From Lumnitzera littorea (lineage: Eukaryota; Streptophyta; Magnoliopsida; Myrtales; Combretaceae), in assembly GCA_024138015.1 (NCBI GenBank), contig JAMXBB010000002.1, positions 11,062,609 through 11,126,608 of the forward strand: a stretch of DNA of 64,000 nt, read 5' to 3'. This document shows, one piece after another, positions 1 to 11,331 of the stretch. The position numbers were made by a program, and so were the translations under genes. The notes under the pieces are model-generated. The model had not been told where the DNA came from. It saw nothing but the letters and a program-made list of their open reading frames with translations, and made no database searches. Within the stretch, counting starts at the first letter, position 1, and each line of letters opens with the position of its first letter.

Positions 1-3000
1 CATCAGAAACCCCATAGTCCTCAGGTAGTTCCAACTTGTAGGCATTGTTGTTGATTTTCTGGAGGATTCTAAAAGGTCCTTCTGCTCTTATAGATAATTT
101 GTTTCTCGTTTTGTTCGAGAACTGTTCCCTACTGAAGTATAGCCATACCAAGTCTCCCGACTGAAATTGTTTTGCCGACCGACCCTTGGTCTTTTTACGC
201 ATTCTTCTGGCAGCTTGGTTGATGTGCTGAGTGACCTTATCATAGATATACTGAAGGGACTGTGCCCTGGCCAAGGCATCGGGGTCTTCTTATGTGGGTG
301 CGGGTACAGGAGCATGGTTGGGGGGCAACTTGGGATTGAATCCATAGATCACTTCGTAGGGGGTTTGCTTAGTGGTGTCATGTACGGTTCGGTTGTAAGC
401 AAACTCGACCACTAAGGCAGAAGTCCCAATCAACCAAGTTCTTGCTGACTGCAGCTTGGAGCAGTGAACCCAAAGTACGATTAACCACCTCTGTTTGGCC
501 ATCAATTTGGGGGTAATAGGAGGTACTGAAGAGTAATTTAGTTCCCATCCAACTCCACAGGGTTCTCCAGAAATGACTTAAGAACTTCGGGTCTCTGTCG
601 AAGACTACATTCCTTAGCACGTTGTGTATCTGCACAATCTCTTATAAAAAAGAGAAGCAATAGTTGAAGCATCGTTAGTTTTGATGTAGGGCACGAAGTG
701 TGCCATCTTACTGAACCGATCCACAACGATCATTACAGAATCTTTTCCTTAGGTAGTTCTCAGTAGTCTAAGAACAAAGTCCATGCTTAGTTTAGTCTAT
801 AGCTTCGTCGAAATAAGTAGGGGAATCGCCTTCCCTTGTTCAGCTCGATACTTGGCCTTTTTGCACATAGCACAGCTTTTGACCACTCGGTGCACATCTT
901 TTCGCATTCTCGACCAAAAGAATCTGCCATTCACTAGTTCACAGGTCCCTCTCTTTGTAAAATGTCCAGAGAGTCCTTCGCCTAGGCTTCCCTAATTAAT
1001 AATTCCCGTAAGGAATAAGTCAGCATACACAATTTTCCTCCTCGAAATAAATAGCCATCCTATACATAATACTCGTCCACTGTTCGCCCGTCCATGCATC
1101 TCGAAATTATTGGTCCAAAGTATGGATCTTTGGAGTACTGTTCTTTGATACTGACAAAACTAAATAGTCTAGTCTGCAGTTCTGATAAGAGCGCATGCCT
1201 CCTTGATAGATCATTTGCAGCTACTTTGCTCTTTCCTTGCTTATATTTGATCATAAAATTGAATCCTTCAAGGAATTCAACCCATCTCGCCTGCCATTTG
1301 GACAGTTTGGTCTGACTTTGGAGGTATCGCAGTGACTCGTGATCGGTATATATGACAAATTCTTTCAACAGTAGATAGTGTTGCCATACTTGCAGTGCTC
1401 GAATTAGTGCCAAGAGTTTTTTGTCATACACAAAGCAATTTAGTTAGGGTCCTCGGAGCTTTTCACTGTGGAAGGCAATTAGTTATCTTTGCTGCATCAG
1501 GATGGCACCTATTCCAATGCCTGACACATTGTACTCTAGCTTAAAAATTTTGTCGAAGTCAGGGAATACTAACACTAGGGCGGAGGTCAACTTCTCCTTT
1601 ACCTTGGTGAAACTCCTCTCCTCCCTTTCTCCCCATCAGAATTCGGTGTTTTTCCTCATTAATTCAGTAAACGGTGCAACAAGTGTGTTGAAGTTCCTGA
1701 TGAACCTTCGGTAAAATGAAGCCAGTCCATGGAAACTTCTCACATCGTTACAAGTAGCAGGGGTCGGCCATTCAACAATTGCTCGAATTTTCTCTTCATC
1801 GACTCGCAAGCTTTCTCCATTGACTACATAGCCCAAGAATACTACTTCATGCTAACAAAAACAACATTTCTTTAGGTTGCCAAATATTCTTTAGGTTGCC
1901 AAATAATCTCTCGGTACGAAGAATATCTAAGACTGCTCTAATGTGATCACAGTAATTCGGCATGTTGGCATTGTAGATCAGGATATCATCGAAGTACACT
2001 GCGATACACTTCCCGATGAGATATCTCATCACATAGTTCATAAGCCTCATGAAGTTGCTCGGGGCATTCGACAAGCCAAAGGGCATAACCATTTACTCGT
2101 AAAGTTCATGTTGAGTTTTGAACACAGTCGTCCACTCGTCTCCTGGCCTCATGTGGATTTGATGGTAGCCAGACTTGAGATCAATCTTACTGAAAATTTT
2201 GGCTCCATTCAGTTCATCTAGCATGTGTTCTAGTCTGGGGATTGGATACCTGTATTTAATCGTAATTTTGTTCATAGTTCAGTTGTCAACACACATTTGC
2301 CAGGTTCCATCCTTCTTTGGCACTAGAAGTGCAGGCATAGTACAAGGGTTGAGATTCTCTCTTATGTATCCCCTTTCCAGCAACTCATTGACTTAACATT
2401 GAAGCTTAGAAGCCTGCTTGGGATTCATGTGATAAGTTGGCTTATTCGACAATACAGCACTGGGTACTAAGTCAATGCAGTGCTTTATGCCTCGGGTCGG
2501 GAGCAACCTTACTGGCAACTATTCTGGGAACAGGTCAACATATTCATCCAATAGTTCTTTCACCTCTTGGGGTAAATCATTCCGCTCCTTCATTTCTAGT
2601 AGTCACCTAACCAATAGGAGGGTCGACTCATTGGCGTTAATGACCTCTCGAAGCTTGGCTCTACTCATCACCAGAGCCTTTTTCGATCCGCGAGCAAGTT
2701 TTTTCTGTAACTTATGAAACTCTTTCGGTGGCATTGGATTTAGAGTGATCTTCCGATGATCCTTCTTGAACATGTAGGTATTCCTATAATCGTCGTGGAC
2801 GACTCTCCTATCAAACAGCCAAGGTCTTCCTAGCAGCACATGGGAAGCGCACATGAGTAGTATGTCATAGAGAATCTGATTGGAGTAATTGTCGATAGTG
2901 ATCGGCAGTAGTACTTACTGAGTGATGTATAACGCTCCCTTATCACTTAACCATTGCAACTTGTACAGCTTCGGATTCTCAACAGTCGGCAACCTTAGTT

Positions 3001-3319
3001 TTGAGACAAGGTCGGCTAACGCCACATTGGTGTAGCTCCCACTGTCCACGATGAGGGCATATGTCTGTTCATTCACCTTACAGGTGATATGAAATATATT
3101 CTCTCTCTGCTCCTCCTCTCGTAAGGGTTCCATGCTCATAATGCGTTAGATAACCATGAGTAGCTGGTCTAAGTCCTCAACATTTACGTCTTCCTCGATC
3201 AACTCTTTCTCGGCATTCTCATTCTCGATAGGAACCTCCTCCTCCTCGGGTTCCTCATTCATACTCTCTACGTCTAACTTCGGGGTGTCTCCCTTAATGA
3301 CCATTGTCCTTCTGTTTGA
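1..3319 (-). pseudogene. pol remnant of element A (protease, RT, RNase H, integrase)
   Basis: Minus-strand fragments follow the pol order. The protease at 2915-3139 has the active-site block IVDSGSYTNVA. Reverse transcriptase at about 1847-2440 has KIDLKSGYHQI (first catalytic Asp), VMPFGLSNAP and YFDDILIYN (catalytic Asp pair). The connection region at 1636-1836 has SFHGLASFYRRFI. RNase H at about 1060-1440 has YTDHESLRYL and the WQARWVEFLEGF block. The integrase core at about 378-780 has DRDPKFLSHFW and the distal Glu in EVVNRTL. The C-terminal integrase part runs to position 1. At least six frame changes or stops separate the blocks, and a 19-bp tandem duplication shifts the frame after the RT core. 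Confidence 0.92.
1868..1905. repeat. 19-bp perfect tandem duplication in element A RT
   Basis: TTCTTTAGGTTGCCAAATA occurs twice in a row, at 1868-1886 and 1887-1905. The unit is not a multiple of three, so it shifts the frame of the reverse transcriptase thumb region. Probably replication slippage after the element died. Confidence 0.9.
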
Positions 3320-4403
3320 GCACTAAGCAGCCATGTGTTCGAACCCCTGGCACTTGAAGCATTTGATTTGGCTAATCTTCCTGCCAGACCCTTTTCCCTT
3401 TCTCATATGTTCGGGTCGGCACTAGATCTTTGGACCGACTTTTCTGCTCGACTTTGACATCTATCTTACTTCTTAGCTTGGTACTTGGTAGTATCTGATT
3501 ACTTACTTGTCCTAATTGGCTAATCGACACTCTGGTCGCTATTCGGCTTCTTCTTTGCCTTCCTACCCATTAGGTAATCCTAACAGCTTCATCCATTGTG
3601 TCAAATCATTAGAGTTCCACAATGTCTTAGATGTCTCCTCTCAACCCAATGACAAACCTTGAAATTGTTTGGGTAAGCAGTTTCTCTACTTCGCATCTTG
3701 TCATAAGCATTTGGAATTCTTGAACATATTCATCAATAGTTCGATCTACTTGTTTGAGCTCCTGAAGCAGTGTGAAAGTATCTTGGAGATATGTTTTCGG
3801 CACGAATCTGTGTCTGAGTACCCTCTTCATCTTGGGCCAAGTATTAATCTCTTGGTACCCCTTTCTTCTTTTCATGGCCTGAAGATTCTTCCACCACATG
3901 GCAGCATATCCAGAAAATTCAACAGCAGCAGTCCTCGCTTTCTCGTAATCCTCATATTAGTAATAATCAAACACACGCTCCACCTTCTCTTCTTAATCCA
4001 GGTACTCGTTAACATTCTTAGATCCATTGAAACTCGGAATTCGAAGCTTTACGTGGTCTAACGCTCTGGGGACTCGTACATGCTCCTCTTTAAAATACTC
4101 TTCTTCTTCCTTATTTAGCTCTCTCAAGTCTATCCTTTGCCTTACTCGTCCACTAACTCCTCTACCTAGAAATGGTCGAGTTAGGTTCTGACCTTTAACA
4201 GGTTGAGCAGCTTATAGAGTGTTTTGCGCTGCCTCAGTGGGTCGACAAGACAATGTATGAACAGCTTAGGTCAGATTTACTAGGAGGTTAACTACCTCAT
4301 CAAGTATCTCGTCAGTGTTTCTAGGAGTTCCTTGAGACTGACGCCCATGGTGGACAACTCTACTATCATCACCAGTACTAACATTTATATTTGGGTCTGC
4401 CAT
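3320..4403 (-). pseudogene. gag remnant of element A (capsid and CCHC zinc knuckle)
   Basis: The start is the minus-strand ATG at 4403, about 155 bp inside the primer site; the product begins MADPNINVSTGDDS. A retrotransposon gag (capsid) domain is readable at 3627-3899, with WWKNL, the WPKMKRVLRHRFVP block and the DEYVQEFQ block. A CCHC nucleocapsid knuckle lies near 3326-3372 (C-FK-C-QGFE-H-MAA-stop-C), with a stop codon just before the last cysteine. Another in-frame stop precedes the capsid block. Non-functional. Confidence 0.85.
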
Positions 4404-4558
4404 TTTTCCTTACATATTCAGAATTTAATCAAACACTTCAGAAAGTGAACAACTAATAATACCACAGTTAAATGAACTCACTAACTGACTCTGTTTTAAA
4501 CAGGCAAAAACAGAGTATAACAGAAATCCAAGAAGAGTTAACTATAGTTTACACAAAA

Positions 4559-4576
4559 CCTCCACTCTGATACCAA
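4559..4576 (-). other. Primer binding site of element A (initiator-Met tRNA type)
   Basis: The minus strand reads TTGGTATCAGAGTGGAGG two bases inside the 5' LTR. TGGTATCAGAGC is the standard site complementary to the 3' end of plant initiator methionine tRNA used by many Ty3/gypsy elements. Confidence 0.85.
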
Positions 4577-4578
4577 GA

Positions 4579-5432
4579 TGATGTGAATCGTAACCAAGAA
4601 CAGACAAGGCCGGTTGCTGAATGGGTTCAAGCTTGCAGAAAGCTCGAAAAGAGTCAATGGGGAAAGGTAAGAAATGGTGAAAACAAAGGATGAAAACAGT
4701 AAGCAAAATCCACGAATAGCTCCAGAGGATATGATGTACCAATGGAACTTCCGAGGACTCATGGCACAATTCGATGTGACGCACGAATTAGTCCAATAAG
4801 GTTACTCGCCACCTAACCTTACTTAAGGGAAACGATAAGAGTGATGTCGAAAGTAAATAACAATATTTACGCAAGGAAGAAGGTACTCAAAGTGTATTGA
4901 AGATTATTTGATCTCTTATAATTACAAGTATAAGGGTATTTATACCCGTAAACTAAGGCAACTTGCCCAAAAGGGAAAAAACAAAAAGGACATTTCTTAA
5001 GGAGGGCAATGTACATGTTATAGAGGGGCAAAAATGAATATATAAGGAAAATAATCATTGGTGCTACAGATTCTACATGTGATGCTGTACACGTGGTGAT
5101 GTGGCATTGGTAAGGTCGTTAAGAGATGCAAACAAAAAGTATGGATGCATGGGTTTGTTTGAGCAGGGATGGCCTAATCAGTTCGATTTTCTCTCTCGAC
5201 TTCTCTGCAAGGAAGAAGCTGAGTAATTGGTTGACTCCACAACAAAGAGTAATCGTTAACTTGGTATACCACACAACAATGGGCGGTCATATGGCATGGC
5301 ATTAGAGGTGACTCGGCAAGGAGGTACTCAGCCTCGGCAGGGGTTGGTTGGAACATAAGAATTTGTTATACCAACCCTTATAATCCTTAAGCCCGGCTAC
5401 GGGTTAAGGGCCCTGTAGCTTGATTTCCATCA
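4579..5432 (-). repeat. 5' LTR of element A
   Basis: On the minus strand the LTR begins TGATGGAAATCAAGC at 5432 and ends TTCACATCA at 4579, so it has TGAT...ATCA termini. Two bases later comes a primer binding site. It aligns with both LTRs of element B, including the stretch GGGTATAAATACCC near 4934-4947 that probably holds the LTR TATA box. About 854 bp. Confidence 0.85.
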
Positions 5433-6069
5433 TATGGGATGATCATTCATCGGTACATCAATTAGACTGTAGTATTGTTTAGATAGTTAGTGGGACCACT
5501 TTCGGCTATGACTACTTTTTGTACTTATCTCACTCTACCTTGTCTTGATCCTCTTCTTTTTTGTAGGTTGAATAGTTCCAGTAGATTAGGATCTCTCTAA
5601 ACAAGGCGGATTACTAAGCAGCTTGATCCTCGACTGAAAATGGCATTCAATTACTCCATATTTGGCTCAGGTTGAGGTGTAAGAACCAGACGAGGACATT
5701 TAGGTAAAGTACGACCCTTTAGATCCCCCAAACAAGGGGGGGAGGGGTGGACAACATCGGGTATAGGGTTAATGCCACAATGATAGTGCAACTCCATCTC
5801 GTGGGAGGGGTTGTTTGAAGGTCCACATGGAGGCAACATGTTTAAGATGCCAGCTTTAGAGATGCAACACGATCCCCCTTTCACATCTCTAGTACCACTT
5901 AAGAGAGGGTGGAGGTTTATCAGTTCTTGGGGAGAGATTTCTTCCTAAATAGCCACCGTCAATCTACTACAATTTTCAAAGCCACCTCAACAACTGATAG
6001 AGACATAAGAGTTATAGGCTCCACTTATTCTAGAGGAAAGAAGGTGTAGCAAAAGTGTGGCATCTAAAG
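5433..6069. other. Spacer between two gypsy elements, unclassified
   Basis: No host gene is recognisable. The stretch 5650-5900 is GC-richer than its surroundings and has a stop-free minus-strand frame of 77 codons (5651-5884), with a composition unlike the neighbouring AT-rich DNA. I cannot match it to a family. It may be a fragment of another repeat or an old exon. Confidence 0.5.
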
Positions 6070-6074
6070 TATCT
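6070..6074. repeat. Target-site duplication of element B, left copy
   Basis: TATCT immediately before the 5' LTR matches TATCT at 11327-11331 immediately after the 3' LTR. A 5-bp duplication is what Ty3/gypsy integrase makes. Confidence 0.9.
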
Positions 6075-6909
6075 TGATAAGAATCAGGCTACTAGGCCTT
6101 TAACTCGTAGTTGAGCTTGAAGGCTAGAGGGATCGACAAGGCTAATACTCCTCTTGAAGCTGAGTATTTCCTTGCTAATCAACTCTGTATGCCGAGCCAT
6201 TAACCTACCCACTTTTCAATGGTCTTGTGCCAATTTGTAGAATGCCAAGACAACAGCTAAACTATGCGCGCTTACCTATTGTTGTTTGAGTCGACTAATT
6301 GCTCGGCATCACCTTTGTCAAGAGACCAAGAGAGACTCCAGACCAATCCTTAGCCACCCTTACTCGAATAAGTAATTTGATCGTACTCTTTATTTGCATC
6401 CTCTAACGGCCTCACCAATGTACCTCTACTATGTGTACAGGACCATGTGTAGAATTTGCCACACTAATAATTGCTTTTCTTAAATGTTCATTTTTACCCT
6501 TTGTATTCTTTATACATAACTTCTTTGGGAAATACCCTTTTGGTCTTTTACCCTTTTAGGCAAGTTGCCCTAATTTATCGGCTATAAATACCCTTGTACT
6601 TGTAAATAGAACTATCTTCCTTGTGTAAACACATTTTTTGTTTACTCTCATACTTTTATCCTAACCCTTAAGCAAGCTAGGTAGCAAGTAACCTCACCGG
6701 ACTAACTCATGCATTATATCAAGTTGTGCCGTGAGTCCTCGGAAGTTCTATTGGTGTGTCATATCCTCTAAACCTGTTAGAAGGTTTTGGTTATTTTTCA
6801 TTCATTCTTCATTCTTTTGTGCATTCCCCATCACCCCTTTTTAGAATTTCGGCAAGCTTGGACCCATTTAGTGATTGGTCTTATCTGTTCTTGGTCATGA
6901 TTCACATCA
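6075..6909 (+). repeat. 5' LTR of element B
   Basis: It begins TGATAAGAATCAGG and ends TTCACATCA, with short inverted termini TGAT...ATCA. A promoter-like CTATAAATACCC lies near 6591-6602. It aligns along its length with 10427-11326 and, inverted, with 4579-5432. Confidence 0.92.
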
Positions 6910-6911
6910 TC

Positions 6912-6929
6912 TTAGTATTAGAGTAGAGG
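6912..6929 (+). other. Degenerate primer binding site of element B
   Basis: TTAGTATTAGAGTAGAGG lies two bases after the LTR and aligns with TTGGTATCAGAGTGGAGG of element A, with several substitutions from the initiator-Met tRNA site. Confidence 0.8.
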
Positions 6930-7039
6930 GTTCATTTAAGTTGTAGTTTATTTTGAAGTTCTGTCTTTACTCTACTTCGCGTGTGTGAAACAGAATAAGT
7001 TATGTATATGTTTAACTGTTGTGTTTCTTGGCTATTAAG

Positions 7040-7325
7040 TTTTTGGTTTGAAGTTGAGTCGGATCAAGTACTTCAAATGGCAAAGGCTTGGACAAATGGT
7101 TGCTTAGTGCCTGAACTGAAGGACTATGGTCATCAAGGGAGACATTCAGCAATTAGAAGTAGAAAGTATTGATGAGGAACGTAAGGAGGAGGAAAGTACT
7201 ATCGAAAAAGAAGCTACTAGGGAGAATGAATCGATTGAGGAGGATGTGTTTGTCGAGGACTTAGATCAGTTGATACTGGTTATTCGACGTGCAATGAATT
7301 TGGATGCCTCACATAAGGAGGAGTA
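7040..7325 (+). pseudogene. gag 3' remnant and gag-pol linker of element B
   Basis: From about 7060 the DNA aligns with the zinc-knuckle region of element A, but most knuckle cysteines and the histidine are mutated. An acidic linker follows at 7126-7325, open for 66 codons and rich in Glu, Asp and Lys; it matches the linker between gag and protease in A. Upstream, only about 130 bp separate this remnant from the primer site, against almost 1.2 kb in A, so the capsid coding region is deleted. Confidence 0.8.
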
Positions 7326-10300
7326 GATAGAGAACTTGTTTCATATCACTTGTAAGGTAAATGATCAGGTGAGTGTGCTAATTGTGGATAGTGGAAGTTG
7401 CACTAATGTGGCATTAGTCGATTTGATCATAAGGTTGAAGTTGCCAACTATTGCACATCCAAGACCATACAAGTTGCATTAGCTAAATGAGAAGGAAGCA
7501 CTACGTGTCACTCAGTAATTACTATTGTCGATAACTATAAAAAATTACTCTGACAAGATTCTCTGCGACGTGCTACCCATGTGTGCTTCACACGTATTGC
7601 TTGGTCGACCATGGCTATTTGATATACGAGTTATCCATGATGAATATAGGAACATGTATGTGTTCAAGAAGGATGGCAAGAAGATTACACTATATTAAAC
7701 TTGATACCGCAGTGAAGGTAACAAATTGTAGACAAGACTTGCTTGTAGATCAAAGAAAACCCTGATGACGAGTAGAGTCGAGCTTTGAGAGATCGTTAAA
7801 GTTGAAGTGCTAACCTTCATGTTGGTCAAGCATCTATTGGAATTGAAGGAACAGGGTAAACTGCCCTTAGAAGTAAGAAAGTTGTTAGATGAATATGCCG
7901 ATCTGTTTCCATAACAGTTGCTAGAATGATTGCCACCGTTTAGAGGAATAGAATATTGCATTGACTTGATACTCGGCGCTGTACTACCAAATAAGCCAAC
8001 CTATTGAATGAGTCCCGAAGGGGTTTATGAGCTCCAACGACAAGTTAATGAGTTGTTGGAAAGAGAATATTTTAGGGAGAGTCCCAGCTCTTGTACTTAT
8101 TTCGGCGCTGCTAATGACAAAAAAGGATGAAACCTAACAAATATGTGCTGACAATCGAGCCGTGACTAAGATAACAATCAAATATAGGTATCCTATTCCT
8201 AGGTTAGAAGATATGTTGGACGAGTTGAGTGAAGCCAAGATCTTCAGCAAGATTGGTTTAAAATCTGGCTATCATCAAATTCTCATGAGGCCAAAGGATG
8301 AGTGGAAGATTGCTTCAAAACTCGATATAAACTCTATAAGTGGATGGTAATGCCCTTTGGCTTGTCGAATGCCCTGAGCACTTTTATGCAACTGATGAAT
8401 CATGTGCTAAGAAATTTGATGGGGAAGCATATCATAGTGTACTTTGACGACATCCCAGTGTATAGTACAGACATGCTGAGTCACTATGAACATCTTTGTA
8501 CCGTGTTATGTAGTAAGTGGAGGAGGTTTACGAGTGGACGACGAGAAGATTCGAGCTATCATCAAATGGATGACTCCTACTACTTGTATCAAGGTGAGAA
8601 GTTTCTATGGACCGACTTCCTTTTACAGAAGATTCATTAGGAATTTCAGTACCCTCACCGTACCCCTTATTTAGTTGATGAGGAAGAACATCGACTTCAG
8701 ATAGGGAGAAAAGGAGGAGAGAAGTTTTGCCGAGATAAAGAAAAGGTTGACCCTTGTACTAGTTCTACCTGACTTTGAGAAAATATTTGAGCTAAAATGT
8801 GATATGCTAGGCGTTAGGATAGGTGCTGTCCTAATGCAGGAAGACCAACTAATTACTTACCATAATGAGAAGCTTAGGGGACCTAACTAAACTACTCCGT
8901 GTATGATAAAGAACTCTTGGCGTTGATCTAAGCATTGCAAGTATAGAAATATTATTTATTGCCAAGAGAATTTGTCATCTGTACTAACTATGAGTCCCTG
9001 AGGTATCTCTGAAGTCAGACAAAGTTATCAAAGTGACAGGCAAGATGGGTCGAATTCCTTGAAGAATTTAGCTTTGTGATAAAATACAAGTAGGGAAAGA
9101 GCAACAAAGTTACAGATGCTCTTTTAAGAAGATAGGCGCTTTTAACTAAATTATAGACCATGTTATTTGGGTTTGTGAGTATTAAAGAGCAGTATTTTGA
9201 AGATCAACACTTTGGGCCCATACTTGCGCATTGTGTTGATGGATGGACAATGGACGAGTATCATATGGAGGAAGGACACTTGTTCCGAGGAAGGAAATTG
9301 TGTGTACTGACCTGTTCACTTCGAGAACTGCTGATCAAGGAAGCCTATAGTAGAGGACTTTCCGGACATTTTGGGGAAAGAAAGACCTATGAGCTGTTGA
9401 ATGGTCGTTTTTTTTGGTCGAGAATGAGGCGAGATATGTACCGAGTTGTTGAAGGCTATACTATGTGCAAGAGGGCTAAATGCCGAGCCAAGCAAGGGAA
9501 AGCAATGCCTTTGCCTATTTTGATGAGACCTTTAACTAAGTTCAGCATGGACTTTGTTCTTGAATTGCCCCGTACTGCTCGAGGCAAAGATTCTGTAATG
9601 GTTGTCGTGAATAGGTTCAACAAGATGGCATACTTTGTGCCTTGCTCTAAAACTAATAATGCTTTAGCTATTGCTTCTCTCTTTTTGCAGGAAATTGTTA
9701 GGTTATACGATGTGCAAGAAGCATAGTATCAGACAGAGATTCAAAGTTCTTGAGCCATTTTTGGAGACCTCTCTATCAACGGATGGGGACAAAACTACTA
9801 TTTAGTACTTCCTGTCATCCCCAAATAAATGGCTAAATAGAGGTAGTCAATCGTACTTTGAGATCGTTACTCTAAGCTACAGTAGGCAAGAACTTGGTTT
9901 ATTGGGACATCTGCTTACCAGTGGTCGAATTTGCTTACAATCGAATAGTACATGATACCACCAAGTAGACCCCCTTTAAGGTTATCTATGGTTTCAATCT
10001 CGAGTTGCCCCTCGATCATACCTATGTACCTAAGTCTAAGCAAGAAGACCCTGACGTAAGAGCCCAAGTACAATTCCTTCAGCACATCTACAGCAAGGTC
10101 ACTCGGCATATCAACTAAGTCATTAGAAGAATGCGAAAGAAGGCCAATGGTATAATGGATAAACAATTCTAGCCAGGAGACTTAGTGTGGCTACACCTAA
10201 GCAAGGAAAGGTTTCCAAGAAAGAGGAGGAACAAGCTATCTGTAAAGGTTGAAGGACCTTTCAGAGTCCTCTAGAACAATGACAAAGCCTATAGGTTAGA

Positions 10301-10415
10301 GTTGCTCGAAGATTATGGGGTTTCTGATACTTTCAACATTGCCAACCTCAATCCATATCACCCTGACGGGGAGTTTATCAAAGACCATTCAGATTTGATC
10401 TTAAGTCTAAATTAA
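7326..10415 (+). pseudogene. pol remnant of element B
   Basis: Readable blocks in order are: protease with LIVDSGSCTNVAL near 7380-7420; RT at about 8160-8510 with MPFGLSNAL and YFDDIPVYS; connection at 8520-8674 with FYRRFIRNF; RNase H at about 8890-9140 with several stops; and integrase at 9160-9726, open for 188 codons. The integrase has the zinc-binding GHFGERKT and YTMCKRAKC blocks and SMDFVLELP, with the first catalytic Asp. A frameshift follows, and DRDSKFLSHFW and EVVNRTL continue to about 9870. The C-terminus at 10230-10415 has the GPFRVL and YGVSDTFNIANLNPY blocks seen in CRM-like chromoviruses. No canonical chromodomain is visible before the stop at 10413-10415. Confidence 0.93.
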
Positions 10416-10417
10416 CC

Positions 10418-10426
10418 CGAAGGGAA
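10418..10426 (+). other. Polypurine tract of element B
   Basis: CGAAGGGAA lies directly before the 3' LTR, where the plus-strand primer of reverse transcription should be. Short and partly decayed. Confidence 0.6.
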
Positions 10427-11326
10427 TGATAGGAATCAGGCTATTGGGCCTTTAACCTATAGTTGGGCAGCCTGAGCCCAAAGGCTAGAGGGATTAGTAA
10501 GGTAAATCCTCCTACTCTAGCCAACTCCTATCGAAACTAAGTATCTCATTGCCGATAAACTCTGTATGTCGAGCCGTGTAATTGCCCACTTCTTAATGGT
10601 CTTGTGCCAAATTGTATAATGCCAAGAAAACAGCTAAATCATGCATGCTTACCCACTCTTGTACAAGCTGACTAGTTTCTCAACATCACCCTTGCCGAAG
10701 ATGGTGAGAGACCAAGAAATACTCCAAACTGATCCTTAGCCACCCCTACTCAAATAAGTAATCTGATCATACTCTTTGTTTGCATCCTTCAACTGCCTCA
10801 CCAATGTACCTCTACTACATGTATAGGACTATGTATAGAATTTGCTATACAAATCATTGCTTTTCTTGAATGTTCATTGTTACCCTTTGTATTCTTTGTA
10901 CATTACTTCTTTAGGAATGCCCTATTTGGTCTTTTCCCCTTTTAGACAAGTTGCCCTAACTTATTGAGTATAAATACCCTTATACTTGTAGTTAGAAATA
11001 TCAGCTTAACATTAATACACTGAATATTCTTCATTGCATAAACATTTTTTTTTCTTACTCTCATTCCACTCTTATCCTAACCCTTAAGCAAGGTTAGGTG
11101 GCGAGTAATCTCACCGGATCAACTCGTACGTTATATTGAGTTATGTTGTGAGTCCTCGGAAGTTCAATTTGTGCGTCATATCCTCTAGAGCTATTTAAGA
11201 GTTTTGCTTACTTTTCATTCATTTTTCCTTCTTTCGTGCATTCCCCATTACCCCTTTTCAAGCACTCAGCAAGTTTGGATCGATTTAGTGACTAGCCTTG
11301 TCTGTTTTTGGTCATAGTTCACATTA
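10427..11326 (+). repeat. 3' LTR of element B
   Basis: It begins TGATAGGAATCAGG and ends CACATTA; the expected terminal ATCA carries a C-to-T change. It is about 65 bp longer than the 5' LTR, including an extra stretch after the TATA region near 11010. The duplicated target TATCT follows at 11327-11331. Confidence 0.92.
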
Positions 11327-11331
11327 TATCT
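11327..11331. repeat. Target-site duplication of element B, right copy
   Basis: TATCT, identical to 6070-6074. Confidence 0.9.

Larger units (their letters stand above)
1..5432 (-). mobile_element. Ty3/gypsy LTR retrotransposon A, truncated by window edge
   Basis: Reading on the minus strand from 5432, the order is 5' LTR, primer binding site, gag, protease, reverse transcriptase, RNase H and integrase. This is the Ty3/gypsy order, with integrase after RNase H. The 3' LTR lies beyond position 1. Every domain is interrupted by stops and frameshifts, so the copy cannot make protein. It is closely related to the plus-strand element at 6075-11326: both LTR ends, the primer site and the pol motifs align. 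The integrase C-terminus of the sister copy resembles CRM-type chromoviruses, but the clade assignment is tentative. The 5 bp outside the LTR (5433-5437) is TATGG; the partner duplication is off the window. Confidence 0.93.
6075..11326 (+). mobile_element. Ty3/gypsy LTR retrotransposon B, complete ends, gag-deleted
   Basis: A 5,252-bp element with two LTRs (6075-6909 and 10427-11326), a primer binding site, a polypurine tract and a perfect 5-bp target duplication. It is a sibling of element A but in the opposite orientation. Against A, it has lost about 1 kb between the primer site and the zinc-knuckle region, which removes nearly all of gag, and about 100 bp of the RT thumb. Stops are scattered through pol. 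The two LTRs differ at roughly 15 of about 95 aligned positions in one stretch I compared by eye (from 6371 and 10751), so the insertion is old. Confidence 0.95.
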
